From the NCBI RefSeq assembly GCF_900117455.1, contig NZ_FPHO01000003.1, forward strand, positions 2,260,501 to 2,324,500: a stretch of DNA of 64,000 nt. The letters are read 5' to 3'. Below, piece by piece: positions 21,642 through 30,373 of the stretch; within the stretch, counting starts at the first letter, position 1, and every line of letters begins with the position of its first letter. The position numbers were made by a program, and so were the translations under genes. Source of the stretch: Hyphomicrobium sp. CS1GBMeth3 (GTDB lineage: Bacteria > Pseudomonadota > Alphaproteobacteria > Rhizobiales > Hyphomicrobiaceae). The notes below the pieces were generated by a model that saw only the letters and a list, made by a program, of their open reading frames with translations, ran no database searches and had not been told where the DNA came from.

Positions 21642-23556
21642 CGCCACTCTGGGCACGAAGGCAGTGGCAACGCGCCCCGCTGCGACGGCGCTTGTCGGCC
21701 TCTCGGCGGCGGGACGCGCGCTGCCCGTTGCGATCCTGGCGGCGTTGCCCGGCCTCGTTTTCACCGCCGGGTTCGATCACTTGGCCTATGGGCTCGGCCC
21801 GCTCGCCGGCATTGTCCTGGCCGGGCTGCTGATTGCGCCGCACATCGCGCGCGTGGGGGCGGCGTCGATTCCCGAGGCATTACTCACGAGTTTCGGGAAG
21901 GCAGCCGCCGTTGCGGGCGGCATCGTGCTCGTTCTCGTCGCGCTGCCGCTTCTGACAGCCGAGCTCGCAACCATCGGCATAGTCGCGGAAGCAAGCTTGG
22001 GCCTGCCCTATCTCCCCGCGATTGTCGTCGCTGCGGTGCTCAGCATCGCAGCCAGCGTTCTTCTAAGCAACCGAGCCTTCGCCTGGCTCGCAGCCGTCGC
22101 GTTTGTAATGTTTCTCGCGGGCCTGCTCCTGCCGCTGGTGCTGCTGGCATCGAAGAGCCACGGGCTTGTACTCCCGCACCTCGCCTATGGCGATGCCCTG
22201 AGCGCCGTCGACCGCCTCGAGCAAGAGCTCATCGAGAACGGCCTCGTCGAGTTCGAAACCTTTGCCGTACACGTGACGCCATTCCTGCGGCTCTCGCGGC
22301 TCGACACCTTTGCGCTGGTCGTCTCGCTGGCGCTGGGCGTAGCCGTGCTGCCGCAACTCGCCTCTGCGCTCGCCTCGAACGGACGGCGCGCCGCTACTGT
22401 CCGCCTCGCCGGCGCGTGGAGCGCGCTCTTCGTGATGCTTGTCCTGGTTACCGTCCCGGCGCTCGCGGCCTACGCCAAGCTCGAGATCTATGGCGCTATG
22501 GCCGCGAACACGCCGCTCGCGACGCTTCCGGTGTGGCTCGAGGCACCCCTCGGTGCAGGGCTCGCGCACATCCACGGCACGTCGATTGCGATGCTCGATC
22601 ACGTGGCCAAGGCCGTAAGCGCCGGCCAGATCGATCCGGCCGCCATCGCCGACAGCCTCGCCGCGCATGCGCTCGCAATGGAGCAGCGCTGGCTCGCGCT
22701 CGACGAGCAGGTCCGCAGTGCCATCATCGAGGCGGCGCGCGCACTGGGCGCGGGCGCATCGTCCGCCGACCTCTGGCAGGCTTACGTCGGCCAGGTTCTT
22801 CCCGCGGCGGCGGCCGCCGCCGGCAACAACACCGCAACCCTGACGCAGGCCGCACTCGTGCTCGAGCCGTTGGGCTTGCTGATCGCGCTTCCCGCGTTGT
22901 CTGGCGCCCCAGCATGGATCCTGTTGGGTTTCCTGCTGCCCGCGCTCGTGATTGCGGCGGCACTCGCACGAAGCTTGATTGCGGTCGCGCTTTCCGGCCG
23001 AACACGTGAGCCCGTGTCCGAGGGGCGGCCGCTGCGCGCCTACGCGCTCACGCTGATCATCCCGCTCGCCGCGGCCGGCTTCGCGGCGCTGAGACCGGAC
23101 GAGTTGGTCAGCATCACGGTATCTGCGCTGTCGCTGGGCGCAGCAGGCCTCTTCCCCGTGCTCGCGCTCGGCCTAGCCTGGAAGCGCGCTACGGCAGCCG
23201 GTGCCATAGCCGCAATTCTCTTGGGGGGCGGCGTCACGCTTTACTACGACTTCGGCATCGAAGTTTTTCCGGCCGCGTTCTACCGCACATGGGCGCCGCT
23301 CTCGAACGCCGGCGAGTTCGCCATCGAGGAGTTCGAGACGCTCACGACGGAAGCCCGCGACGCCGAGAGCGAGGAGGCGAGGGCCTCTGCCGAAGCAGCC
23401 CTGGAGACGCTGGCGCGCGGCACGCCGTCAAGCGGCGGCCTCGCCAACTGGTTTGGCATCGACAGCGCATCCGGCGCCGTGTTTGGCGTGCCCGCAGGCT
23501 TTGCGGCGCTCGTGCTCGTGAGCCTCGTGACGCGCCGCCGGAGCGATCAGCCGTAA
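21634..23556 (+). CDS. Divergent sodium:solute symporter-like protein
   Basis: This 640-residue polytopic membrane protein is related to ActP/VC_2705-type sodium:solute symporters. The best match is the region LPGLVFTAGFDHLAYGLGPLAG, corresponding to GLVYASGFDGLIYSIGF of acetate permeases, followed by repeated long hydrophobic helices. It lacks the usual first helix and the GDYMSAAS motif that belongs to the sodium-binding site; instead it starts directly with ALVGLSAAGRALPVAILAAL. Large soluble insertions occur around residues 188-215 and 330-400, and an acidic loop (EEFETLTTEARDAESEEARA) near 560. It may therefore be a regulatory or altered transporter. It overlaps the DUF4212-like gene and converges with the hydrolase by 10 bp. 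Confidence 0.75.
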   Translation: MSDATLGTKAVATRPAATALVGLSAAGRALPVAILAALPGLVFTAGFDHLAYGLGPLAGIVLAGLLIAPHIARVGAASIPEALLTSFGKAAAVAGGIVLVLVALPLLTAELATIGIVAEASLGLPYLPAIVVAAVLSIAASVLLSNRAFAWLAAVAFVMFLAGLLLPLVLLASKSHGLVLPHLAYGDALSAVDRLEQELIENGLVEFETFAVHVTPFLRLSRLDTFALVVSLALGVAVLPQLASALASNGRRAATVRLAGAWSALFVMLVLVTVPALAAYAKLEIYGAMAANTPLATLPVWLEAPLGAGLAHIHGTSIAMLDHVAKAVSAGQIDPAAIADSLAAHALAMEQRWLALDEQVRSAIIEAARALGAGASSADLWQAYVGQVLPAAAAAAGNNTATLTQAALVLEPLGLLIALPALSGAPAWILLGFLLPALVIAAALARSLIAVALSGRTREPVSEGRPLRAYALTLIIPLAAAGFAALRPDELVSITVSALSLGAAGLFPVLALGLAWKRATAAGAIAAILLGGGVTLYYDFGIEVFPAAFYRTWAPLSNAGEFAIEEFETLTTEARDAESEEARASAEAALETLARGTPSSGGLANWFGIDSASGAVFGVPAGFAALVLVSLVTRRRSDQP

Positions 23557-24467
23557 GCCAACCGCGGTTGCCATTCCGCGACTTCCGCCGCCGCTAGAAA
23601 GCGCGCCACGGTGTCGATGCTCTCCGCGTCGCGCAGAAGCGGCGCGTGGCCCTGTCCCTTGACCACATACGACGACAGTGCCGGATGCCGCCGCCGCATC
23701 TCCTCGACCGTCTCCGAAGAGAGAATGTCGGAGGTCTCGCCGCGCAGCACGAGCACGGGTACGCGCTTCAGCGCCTCGAATTGCGGCCACAGCTTCGGGA
23801 TCGGCCCGTCGAGCACCGAGAGCATGTTCGACAGCGCGGGATCGTATCCCGGAGCCGGGCGCCCCTTGTGCTCGTTGAACCACTGCCGCGCCACCTCTTC
23901 CCATTCGCTGGCCGAGATCGCGGGAAACGAGCGCCGCCCCATGTCGGCGACCAGCGCGCCGGCTTCCTTCCAGGAGGCCGGCAGCGGAATGCGCCCGACG
24001 TAAGCCGAGATGCGCCCGAGCCCCGCCTGCTCGATGACGGGCCCGATATCGTTGAGAATCACCGGCCCCAGGTTGCGCGGCTGCATCGCGGCCATCACCA
24101 TGGCGATGAGGCCGCCGCGCGAGGTGCCGAGGATCGCCGCCCCCGCCGTGTCGGTGACGGTCATGAAGTCGAGCGCGTCGACCGTCTCAAGCTGCACTGT
24201 ATAGTTCTGCCAATCGGGATCGTTCTGCGAGAGCCCCCGCCCCCGGGAGTCGAACGTATAGACGTCGCGCGGCGCTTGCGGATGTTGCGACAGGGCTTCG
24301 GCGATGATGTGAAAATCGCGGCTGTTGCGCGTGAGCCCGGCGAGGCACAGAAGGGCCCGTCGCTCGGTGCCGTCGTGGAATGCCGCCGGATAATGCCGGC
24401 CATAGAGCCTGAGCCCGTCACGGGCCGTGAAATAGATGTCCCGGTACGCCTGATACATACGCGTCAT
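23547..24467 (-). CDS. Alpha/beta hydrolase
   Basis: This 306-residue cytoplasmic protein has an alpha/beta-hydrolase fold. The catalytic triad can be placed: nucleophile Ser116 in GTSRGG (GxSxG elbow), Asp in LRGETSDIL, and His in KGQGHAPLL near the C-terminus. The oxyanion region is LLCLAGLTRNSRDF and the strand ahead is VYTFDSRGRGLS. Such enzymes hydrolyse esters, lactones or similar; the substrate is unknown. The start MTRMYQAYRDIYFTARDG is preferred over a frame 15 codons longer. It lies 57 bp downstream of the lytic transglycosylase gene on the same strand and may share its transcript. Confidence 0.88.
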   Translation of the reverse strand: MTRMYQAYRDIYFTARDGLRLYGRHYPAAFHDGTERRALLCLAGLTRNSRDFHIIAEALSQHPQAPRDVYTFDSRGRGLSQNDPDWQNYTVQLETVDALDFMTVTDTAGAAILGTSRGGLIAMVMAAMQPRNLGPVILNDIGPVIEQAGLGRISAYVGRIPLPASWKEAGALVADMGRRSFPAISASEWEEVARQWFNEHKGRPAPGYDPALSNMLSVLDGPIPKLWPQFEALKRVPVLVLRGETSDILSSETVEEMRRRHPALSSYVVKGQGHAPLLRDAESIDTVARFLAAAEVAEWQPRLAYG

Positions 24468-24524
24468 ACAAACACCCCGCTGTTTGCCCCCGCTCAGGAC
24501 CGCCCAGTCCATCGCGGGAAGCGA

Positions 24525-26768
24525 TTATCCGTCTGATCTTCCTCCGGGCTGGCGCGCCGCCACGCGCGCTCTATTGAGATCTTCTTCCAACCTGAGCGCT
24601 GCCTGCTCCTCGCCAAGCCGCGCCCGGTAGATCTGTATATTGGCGAGCACCTTCCCGACGTACTCGCGTGTCTCCTGGATCGGGATTCGCTCGATCCAAT
24701 CGACGGGATCGACCTTCGGATTGCGCGGATCTCCGAACTCGCGAATCCACTGTCTCGCGCGCCCCGGGCCAGCATTGTATCCCGCGAGTGTCAGAATATA
24801 GGAGCCCTGAAACTCCTGCATCCGGTCGCCCACATAAGCCGATGCCAGCATCGTATTATAGGACGGGTCCGAGGTCAGCCTGTCGATGTCGCATTTGATC
24901 TTGTAATCGCGGCAGACGTGCTTGGCGGTCACAGTCATCACCTGCAGCAGGCCTTTGGCGCCTGCCCCTGAGACGATGAGCGTGTTGAATTCCGTCTCCT
25001 GGCGCGCCAGCCCGAGCAGGAACGCCGTCTCCGGCGGCTTGCGCAGTGGCTTGTAGGCCGGGAAGGGGTGCACCGGGTAGGCATAGTAATAGAGGTTGTG
25101 CCCGCGTGCGATGCCGAACTTGGCGACGCGCACCGCCGATTGCGTATCGCCGACCGCCTCGGCCAGATGCGCAACCATGGCAAGCTCAGCTTCGTCCTCG
25201 ATATGGAACATGCGAAGCTGCACGAGGAATGTGCGCATGACGCTGGCATCGAGCCCGGCATTCTTGGCGATCACCACCGCTTTTGCCGCATCGTGGTCAA
25301 GGAAGCGGCGGATCTGCGCCGCGCTCGGCGCCTTCGGCGGTGAGGTGGAGATGGCGAGCCGGCCCGGCTCGAGCTTTTGGCGCGCGAGCAGCGCGTGGAA
25401 CGTGTCCGGGTCGGAGAGCGCCTGCCGGTAGAACTCTTGGGCAGCCGGCTTGTCGCCGCGCGCTTCCGCCGTGCGCCCGAGCCAGTAACGGGCCTTGGCG
25501 CGGCTTAAAGGTCCGTCCGCGGCCTTGTTCATGACGCGGAGGTGCCGCTCGGCGGCTTTCGTATCCTTGAGGTAGCGCAGCGCTAGCCATCCAGCCATGA
25601 AAGACTGGTCTTTGAGAGGGTTCTCGCTGAGCGGGCCTGCCTCGCGCACGAGCGCATAGGCGAGCTTCGGATTGTTGAGCCTGAGTGCCGCGTAGGCGTT
25701 CGCGCGCCGTTCGATCCACCAGGCATCGGGCGAAACGATGAGCGCCTCCTCGGTCGGCGCCGAGAGCAGGAGGCTCGCAGCCTCGTCATTCTTGCCGGCG
25801 CGCCGCAGCGCTTGGATGCGGTGGAACGTGAGGCCCCAGTCGGGCGTGCGCTCCGCCGGCAGCGCCTCGATGGCCTTGAGCCCGGATTTCTCTTCCAGAA
25901 ACACGGATAGCCGGGCCTTGGCCTTCTTCTGTTCGGTCGCCGGAAGCAGCGCGATGACACGGCGCACGATGGCCGCACGCTGGCTCTTCGCAGCTTTCCA
26001 GCGGACGTCGTCGAGCAGCAGCATATCGATCCGCCACTTGTGATCGGCCAGCGTCAGCAGCGATCCGAAGCGCGCCAGGAAGCCTGGCTCGAGTGATGCC
26101 GGCAGGATCGTCTCCCGCCAGGCCCGTGCCGCGAGGCGGCGCGCCTGGTCCTTGTTGCCCTCGGCGAGATGCGCCGACGCCAGCGCCGCGAGCCCGACGC
26201 CGTTTTGCGGTTCGCGCCCCGAGAAGTACGACTTGATCTCGCCGGAGCTGCCGCCCTGCGTGAACAGCACCTCCTCGAGCTTCTGCGTCAGCGTCGTACG
26301 GTCGCCCCACGCCGGATTGGCGTCGAGGAAAGCGCGGTATTCACGGGCGTCGCCGAAACCCTTGCGCAGGCGGAACCAGTCCACCAGCTTGCGCGCCACC
26401 GGGTCTTCAATCTGCCGTTTGATAGCATCTGCTTGCGCCACGTCCACCTTGGCGCCTGAAAGCGCGCGCAGCGCCTCCCGTAGGTTCTGGGCATCGCCCG
26501 CGCTCAACGCATAATTCGAGAGGGGCGCGATCGCCTTATCGAGCCGCGCCGTGTGCTCGCGTTCGGCCTGGGACGGGTTGGCAGGCTTGGGAAGCTCGGT
26601 CTGTGCGGCAGCGGCCGGCCACGCCGCCGCGAGCGCGCAAGCAGCCGCTGCCAGCAGCGCAGTGCTGCCCGATCGGCGTATGCGCAACCAGCGGGCTGCG
26701 GTCATGATTGTCGAGGTTTGTCCCGTCACGCTCATCCTCATCGCGGCGCCCGAAAACGCCCGTTTCAA
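24525..26768 (-). CDS. slt: Soluble lytic murein transglycosylase
   Basis: This 747-residue periplasmic enzyme cleaves the MurNAc-GlcNAc bond of peptidoglycan, forming 1,6-anhydromuropeptides. The N-terminus has a signal segment (SGSTALLAAAACALAAAWPA, after an unusually long 30-residue lead; MTAARWLRIRR at residue 22 may be the true start). A long superhelical alpha domain typical of Slt70 follows (about 60-560). The C-terminal SLT domain contains catalytic Glu591 (ARQETEFNTLIVSGAGAKG), the GLLQVM motif and YILTLAGYNAGPGRARQW. The length fits alphaproteobacterial Slt proteins. It is divergent from dapA, which supplies the meso-diaminopimelate pathway for the same polymer. Confidence 0.94.
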   Translation of the reverse strand: MKRAFSGAAMRMSVTGQTSTIMTAARWLRIRRSGSTALLAAAACALAAAWPAAAAQTELPKPANPSQAEREHTARLDKAIAPLSNYALSAGDAQNLREALRALSGAKVDVAQADAIKRQIEDPVARKLVDWFRLRKGFGDAREYRAFLDANPAWGDRTTLTQKLEEVLFTQGGSSGEIKSYFSGREPQNGVGLAALASAHLAEGNKDQARRLAARAWRETILPASLEPGFLARFGSLLTLADHKWRIDMLLLDDVRWKAAKSQRAAIVRRVIALLPATEQKKAKARLSVFLEEKSGLKAIEALPAERTPDWGLTFHRIQALRRAGKNDEAASLLLSAPTEEALIVSPDAWWIERRANAYAALRLNNPKLAYALVREAGPLSENPLKDQSFMAGWLALRYLKDTKAAERHLRVMNKAADGPLSRAKARYWLGRTAEARGDKPAAQEFYRQALSDPDTFHALLARQKLEPGRLAISTSPPKAPSAAQIRRFLDHDAAKAVVIAKNAGLDASVMRTFLVQLRMFHIEDEAELAMVAHLAEAVGDTQSAVRVAKFGIARGHNLYYYAYPVHPFPAYKPLRKPPETAFLLGLARQETEFNTLIVSGAGAKGLLQVMTVTAKHVCRDYKIKCDIDRLTSDPSYNTMLASAYVGDRMQEFQGSYILTLAGYNAGPGRARQWIREFGDPRNPKVDPVDWIERIPIQETREYVGKVLANIQIYRARLGEEQAALRLEEDLNRARVAARQPGGRSDG

Positions 26769-27079
26769 AATGCGATAACAGTTGCCGCCCCGTTACGGCC
26801 CATTCTTTTTGTAGATTTGCCTTTTTTGTAGAATTAAAGGCTACGCAACCCCAAACACGCGGGCCGCTTGCGGCCCGCTCCTCGACCGCATAATGTCCAC
26901 CGTCCCGGTCGCATCGGAGGCCAAGATCGGGACGGGCGAATAGCCTGAGGGTACAAACTCGCGCGAACGCGTCAAGCTACCCACGGCCCGCTAAGGAATA
27001 TCCCGCACCGGTCGGTTAGCGATCGAATAATGCGCGGAGCGCGGTCCTTTGTGACCGCACAAGGAATGTTTGAGGGCAT
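26769..27079. other. Divergent promoter region between slt and dapA
   Basis: This 311-bp region contains a direct repeat of CTTTTT-GTAGA-type sequence (26806-26833), an AT-rich stretch that is a likely slt promoter area, and a perfect palindrome GCGGGCCGC-TT-GCGGCCCGC (26859-26878) with no T run on either side. No RNA gene was recognised. Confidence 0.4.
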
Positions 27080-27970
27080 ATGTTCAAGGGCTCCATCACG
27101 GCGCTGATCACGCCGTTCAAGAACGGTCTTCTCGACGAGGAGGCGCTGCGCCAGCTTGTCGAGTGGCAGATCTCCGAGGGCACGCATGGGCTGGTTCCGA
27201 CAGGCACCACCGGCGAAAGTCCGACTTTGAATTTTGACGAGCATAAGCGCGTGATCGACGTCACGATCGAGGTTGCGCGCGGGCGCGTGCCGGTCATTGC
27301 CGGCACCGGCTCGAACTCCACCGATGAGGCGATCGAGCTGTCACAGCACGCCGAGCGCTCGGGCGCCGACGGCCTCCTGATCGTCAATCCGTATTACAAC
27401 AAGCCGAGCCAGGAAGGCCTCTATCACCACTTCAAGGCCATCAACGACAAGGTCGGCGTTCCCATAGTTATCTACAACATTCCGAGCCGCACCAACGTCG
27501 ACATGTCCGTCGCCACCATGGCGCGCATCTTCGAGCTGAAAAACGTTGTCGGCGTCAAGGACGCGACGGCGAACATCGCCCGTGTATCGCAGCAGCGCCA
27601 CGCTCTCGGGCGGGAGTTCGTCCAGCTCTCGGGCGAGGACGCGACAGCCCTGGGTTTTGCCGCGCACGGCGGCCATGGCTGCATCTCGGTCGCGTCCAAC
27701 GTGGCGCCGCGGCTCTGCGCGGAATTCCAGAACACGCTGATGAAGGGTGATTTTGCAGGCGCGCTCACCCAGCAGGATCGTCTGCTGCCGCTGTTCGACG
27801 CGCTCTTCGTCGAGACCAATCCCGGCCCCGTGAAGTATGCCGCCTCGCGCCTCGGCCTTTGCTCGCCCGAGATGCGCCTTCCGATGGTGCCGCTGACGGA
27901 TGCGGCGAAGAAGGTCGTCGACGCGGCGCTCGCCAAAGTAGGCCTGCTGCAGGCCGCTGCCGCCGAATAG
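27080..27970 (+). CDS. dapA: 4-hydroxy-tetrahydrodipicolinate synthase
   Basis: This 296-residue enzyme condenses pyruvate with aspartate semialdehyde, the first committed step to diaminopimelate and lysine. It is a TIM barrel with all key residues: the Schiff-base lysine is Lys160 (VVGVKDAT), the catalytic Tyr132 ([10 protein letters not shown]), and TGTTGES (41-47) provides the Thr of the triad. The length matches the family (about 292). The C-terminus [15 protein letters not shown] is typical of proteobacterial DapA. It is followed 15 bp later by smpB, a neighbourhood conserved in Hyphomicrobiales. Confidence 0.97.
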   Translation: MFKGSITALITPFKNGLLDEEALRQLVEWQISEGTHGLVPTGTTGESPTLNFDEHKRVIDVTIEVARGRVPVIAGTGSNSTDEAIELSQHAERSGADGLLIVNPYYNKPSQEGLYHHFKAINDKVGVPIVIYNIPSRTNVDMSVATMARIFELKNVVGVKDATANIARVSQQRHALGREFVQLSGEDATALGFAAHGGHGCISVASNVAPRLCAEFQNTLMKGDFAGALTQQDRLLPLFDALFVETNPGPVKYAASRLGLCSPEMRLPMVPLTDAAKKVVDAALAKVGLLQAAAAE

Positions 27971-27985
27971 AAAGCTGATAGAGCC

Positions 27986-28465
27986 ATGTCGGCCAATAAG
28001 GACGACGGCCGCCGGCTCGTTGCCGAGAACCGGAAGGCGCGCCACGAGTACTTCATCACGGATTCCTACGAGGCCGGCATCGAGCTCAAGGGTACCGAGG
28101 TGAAGAGTTTGCGCGCGGGCCAGGCCAACATTGCCGAGAGCTTCGCGTCCTTCGAGGACGACGGCAGCTTCTGCCTGATCAACGCCTACATTCCGGAATA
28201 CCAGCAGGCCGGCCGCTTCTTCCAGCACGAGCCGCGCCGCAAGCGCCGCTTGCTTCTGCACAAGAGCGAGCTCGCCAAGCTATTCAACGCCGTCTCCCGC
28301 AAGGGCATGACGATCGTGCCGCTCGAACTCTATTTCAACGCCCGCGGACGCGCCAAGCTGAAGCTCGCCCTCGCCGAGGGCAAGAAGCTGCACGACAAGC
28401 GCGAGACCGCCGCCAAGCGCGACTGGAACCGGCAGAAGGCGCGCATCATGCGCGAGAAGGGCTGA
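27986..28465 (+). CDS. smpB: SsrA-binding protein SmpB
   Basis: This 159-residue protein binds tmRNA and mimics a tRNA anticodon arm to rescue stalled ribosomes by trans-translation. The family features are the OB-fold core [36 protein letters not shown], and a Lys/Arg-rich C-terminal tail ([20 protein letters not shown]) that enters the decoding centre. The length is normal. It is in a likely operon with dapA. No ssrA gene was recognised within this window. Confidence 0.97.
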   Translation: MSANKDDGRRLVAENRKARHEYFITDSYEAGIELKGTEVKSLRAGQANIAESFASFEDDGSFCLINAYIPEYQQAGRFFQHEPRRKRRLLLHKSELAKLFNAVSRKGMTIVPLELYFNARGRAKLKLALAEGKKLHDKRETAAKRDWNRQKARIMREKG

Positions 28466-28523
28466 GAGCGATGGCGGCGCGGCGCGACCTGCGCGACGTT
28501 GCTTGCTCCAAGGCGCACGCGCG

Positions 28524-29066
28524 ATGACGCATGCGTGGCCCTGGCCGGCACCGGAAGACGATGGCGGTGCACGTCATCTCGTAGCGGGACTCGCAACACC
28601 GGACATCCTGCTCCCCGCCACCGACTGCAGCACCGTATCGCTCGCGCGTCTCCCTGGTCGTTGGATCGTTTTTATCTACCCGTGGACCGGCAAGCCCGGC
28701 CTGCCCAATCCCCCGCGGTGGGACGACATCGGCGGCGCCCACGGCTCGACGCCCGAAGCCGAAGGCTTCCGCGATCATCGCGAGAACTTTCGCGAGCAGG
28801 GCATTGGCGTGCTCGGCATCAGCGGACAGGCGACAGAGGACCAGCAGGAGTTCGCCGAGCGCATGCGCCTCCCGTTTCCACTGCTGTCGGACGCCGAAGG
28901 TGCGTTGCGCAGAGCGCTCAACCTGCCGACCTTCGAGACCGGCGGCGTGGTTTATCTGAGACGTCTGACGCTGGTGCTTAGCGACGGCCGCATCGAGCGC
29001 GCGATCTACCCCGTGCACCCGCCACACACACACGCCCGCGATCTACTCCGGGAGTTGAGTTCCTGA
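28524..29066 (+). CDS. Peroxiredoxin-fold protein without active-site cysteines
   Basis: This 180-residue protein resembles AhpC/TSA redoxins: PDILLPATDCSTVSLARLPG, then WIVFIYPWTGKPGLP, GFRDHRENFREQGIGVLGIS and MRLPFPLLSDAEGALRRALN, ending in LSDGRIERAIYPVHPP. In the closest redoxins I know, the active-site segment reads GARGCTPQSCxFRDH, with the peroxidatic Cys after TPxS. Here it is GAHGSTPEAEGFRDH: both Cys are replaced (by Ser and Glu). The only Cys is in the N-terminal strand (TDCST). It is therefore unlikely to be a standard thiol peroxidase. The ATG at 28524 overlaps the stop of a possible 18-codon leader frame (28471-28527); TTG at 28503 is an alternative start. Confidence 0.78.
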   Translation: MTHAWPWPAPEDDGGARHLVAGLATPDILLPATDCSTVSLARLPGRWIVFIYPWTGKPGLPNPPRWDDIGGAHGSTPEAEGFRDHRENFREQGIGVLGISGQATEDQQEFAERMRLPFPLLSDAEGALRRALNLPTFETGGVVYLRRLTLVLSDGRIERAIYPVHPPHTHARDLLRELSS

Positions 29067-29073
29067 GCCTGCT

Positions 29074-29481
29074 CTAGAGCACGTCCTCCTCAATGTCGCC
29101 CGGCGAGTAGCCGAGCTTCTCGAGCCCCTCCTCGAGGTAGTCGGCCAGCAGCGGCAACCCCAGCAGATAGATCGCCGTCGAGGTGATCTGCTCGCTGCGC
29201 GCGGTGTCCACCGCCTCGTCGAACTCCTCCGGCTCGAAGGTGCCGCGCCCGACCCACGCCAGCGCCACGAGGTTCACCTGCTCGTCGTCGTTGAGCGCAT
29301 CAATGAAGCCTGCGATCTCCGCAGCCGTCGGATCGTTTGAGAAGTCCTCGAGGATGGAGCTCGGATCCTCGTCCGCATCGCCCTCCGAGGGCGAGGAGTT
29401 CCAGGCGCCGACCTTGGCGTCGAACTCGCGCGCCTTGATGATGACGTGCGCCACTTTCTCCGGCGCGATTTCGAGTGCCAT
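29074..29481 (-). CDS. DUF3775 domain protein
   Basis: This 135-residue acidic cytoplasmic protein begins MALEIAPEKVAHVIIKAREF, with AEIAGFIDALNDDEQVNLVA and LALAWVGRGTFEPEEFDEAV matching the alphaproteobacterial DUF3775 family. No catalytic motif is recognisable and the function is unknown. The start was set at MALEIAPEK; the frame is open further upstream, but that extension lies in the uracil-DNA glycosylase region and is Arg/Ser/Thr-rich as expected for non-coding frame. It converges with the peroxiredoxin-like gene (7 bp apart). Confidence 0.82.
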   Translation of the reverse strand: MALEIAPEKVAHVIIKAREFDAKVGAWNSSPSEGDADEDPSSILEDFSNDPTAAEIAGFIDALNDDEQVNLVALAWVGRGTFEPEEFDEAVDTARSEQITSTAIYLLGLPLLADYLEEGLEKLGYSPGDIEEDVL

Positions 29482-29608
29482 TGACGTCCTCCAACGAGGC
29501 TTGAGAGAGGTCGCCCGTCGGGGCGCCAGACTTGCTGCCAAGCGGATGATAGGCGGCGAGCCGAAAACCTTGAAGAGGCCAGGCGCGCGATTTCGTCTTT
29601 GATCCTGT

Positions 29609-30292
29609 TCAATTCCCCGCGGCCGGCAGCTCGTCCAGGAACCGGCGAACATCGCGGAACACGGCGTGGAACATCTCGGTCGTGAGGCGTCCGGTGTTGG
29701 TGTTGAGCCGCGAGCAGTGGAGGCTGTCGAACAGGGTGAGGCCGCCGGCGTCATGGCGTGCACCGTGCGCGAAGGGGAACTGAGACTTTCTAAGACCCAA
29801 CGTCGTCATCGTCTGGTCATGCGCGACGCGCCCCAACACGACGAGGGCCTTGAGCCGCGGAAGCGCGGCAAGCCGCGCCGAGAAGTAGCCGCGGCAGGTC
29901 GTGATCTCGGCAGGCAGAGGCTTGTTCTCCGGCGGCACGCAACGTACCGCGTTGGTGATCATGGAGTCGACGAGCGTGAGCCCATCGGCGGGGTCCGCCC
30001 GGTAGGTTCCCTCGGCGAAGCCGAACTTGATCAGCGTCGAATAGAGAAGCTCGCCCGCGTAGTCGCCCGTAAACGGACGCCCGGTCCTGTTCGCCCCGCG
30101 CAACCCCGGCGCCAGCCCGACGATCAGCAGACGGGCATCGCTGGTACCGAACGAGGGCACGGCTCCGTTGTGCCACGACGGTTGCGCCCGCGCCGCATTG
30201 GCACGGAAGGCGACCAGCCGCGGGCACAGCGGACAGTCGCGCGGTGCTTCGGGCGGGAAGGAGGTGAGTGTAGGGGAGGGCGCGTTGGCCAT
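29609..30292 (-). CDS. Uracil-DNA glycosylase, family 5 (UDGb)
   Basis: This 227-residue base-excision-repair enzyme removes uracil and other deaminated bases from DNA. Motif A, GLAPGLRGANRTGRPFTGD, lacks the catalytic Asp/Asn of other UDG families, which defines family 5; motif B is HCSRLNTNTG. Four Cys that should hold a [4Fe-4S] cluster are present: CPLC near the N-terminus, and Cys pairs flanking VPPENKPLPAEITT. The start MANAPSP is preferred to a TTG 14 codons upstream. The length fits UDGb. It is 128 bp ahead of the DUF3775 gene and 82 bp downstream of the NYN gene on the same strand. Confidence 0.93.
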   Translation of the reverse strand: MANAPSPTLTSFPPEAPRDCPLCPRLVAFRANAARAQPSWHNGAVPSFGTSDARLLIVGLAPGLRGANRTGRPFTGDYAGELLYSTLIKFGFAEGTYRADPADGLTLVDSMITNAVRCVPPENKPLPAEITTCRGYFSARLAALPRLKALVVLGRVAHDQTMTTLGLRKSQFPFAHGARHDAGGLTLFDSLHCSRLNTNTGRLTTEMFHAVFRDVRRFLDELPAAGN

Positions 30293-30373
30293 GGCGGCAG
30301 GTAACCGCGCGAACGGCGGGGCGGCAAGCGGCAATCGGGGAGCACCCGCTTGCCGCCTGTTGATTTCTGGGCG

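Noticed and set aside
26859..26878. GCGGGCCGC-TT-GCGGCCCGC palindrome as a terminator between slt and dapA
   Set aside because: It lies between divergent gene starts, its loop is only 2 bases and no T run follows on either strand.
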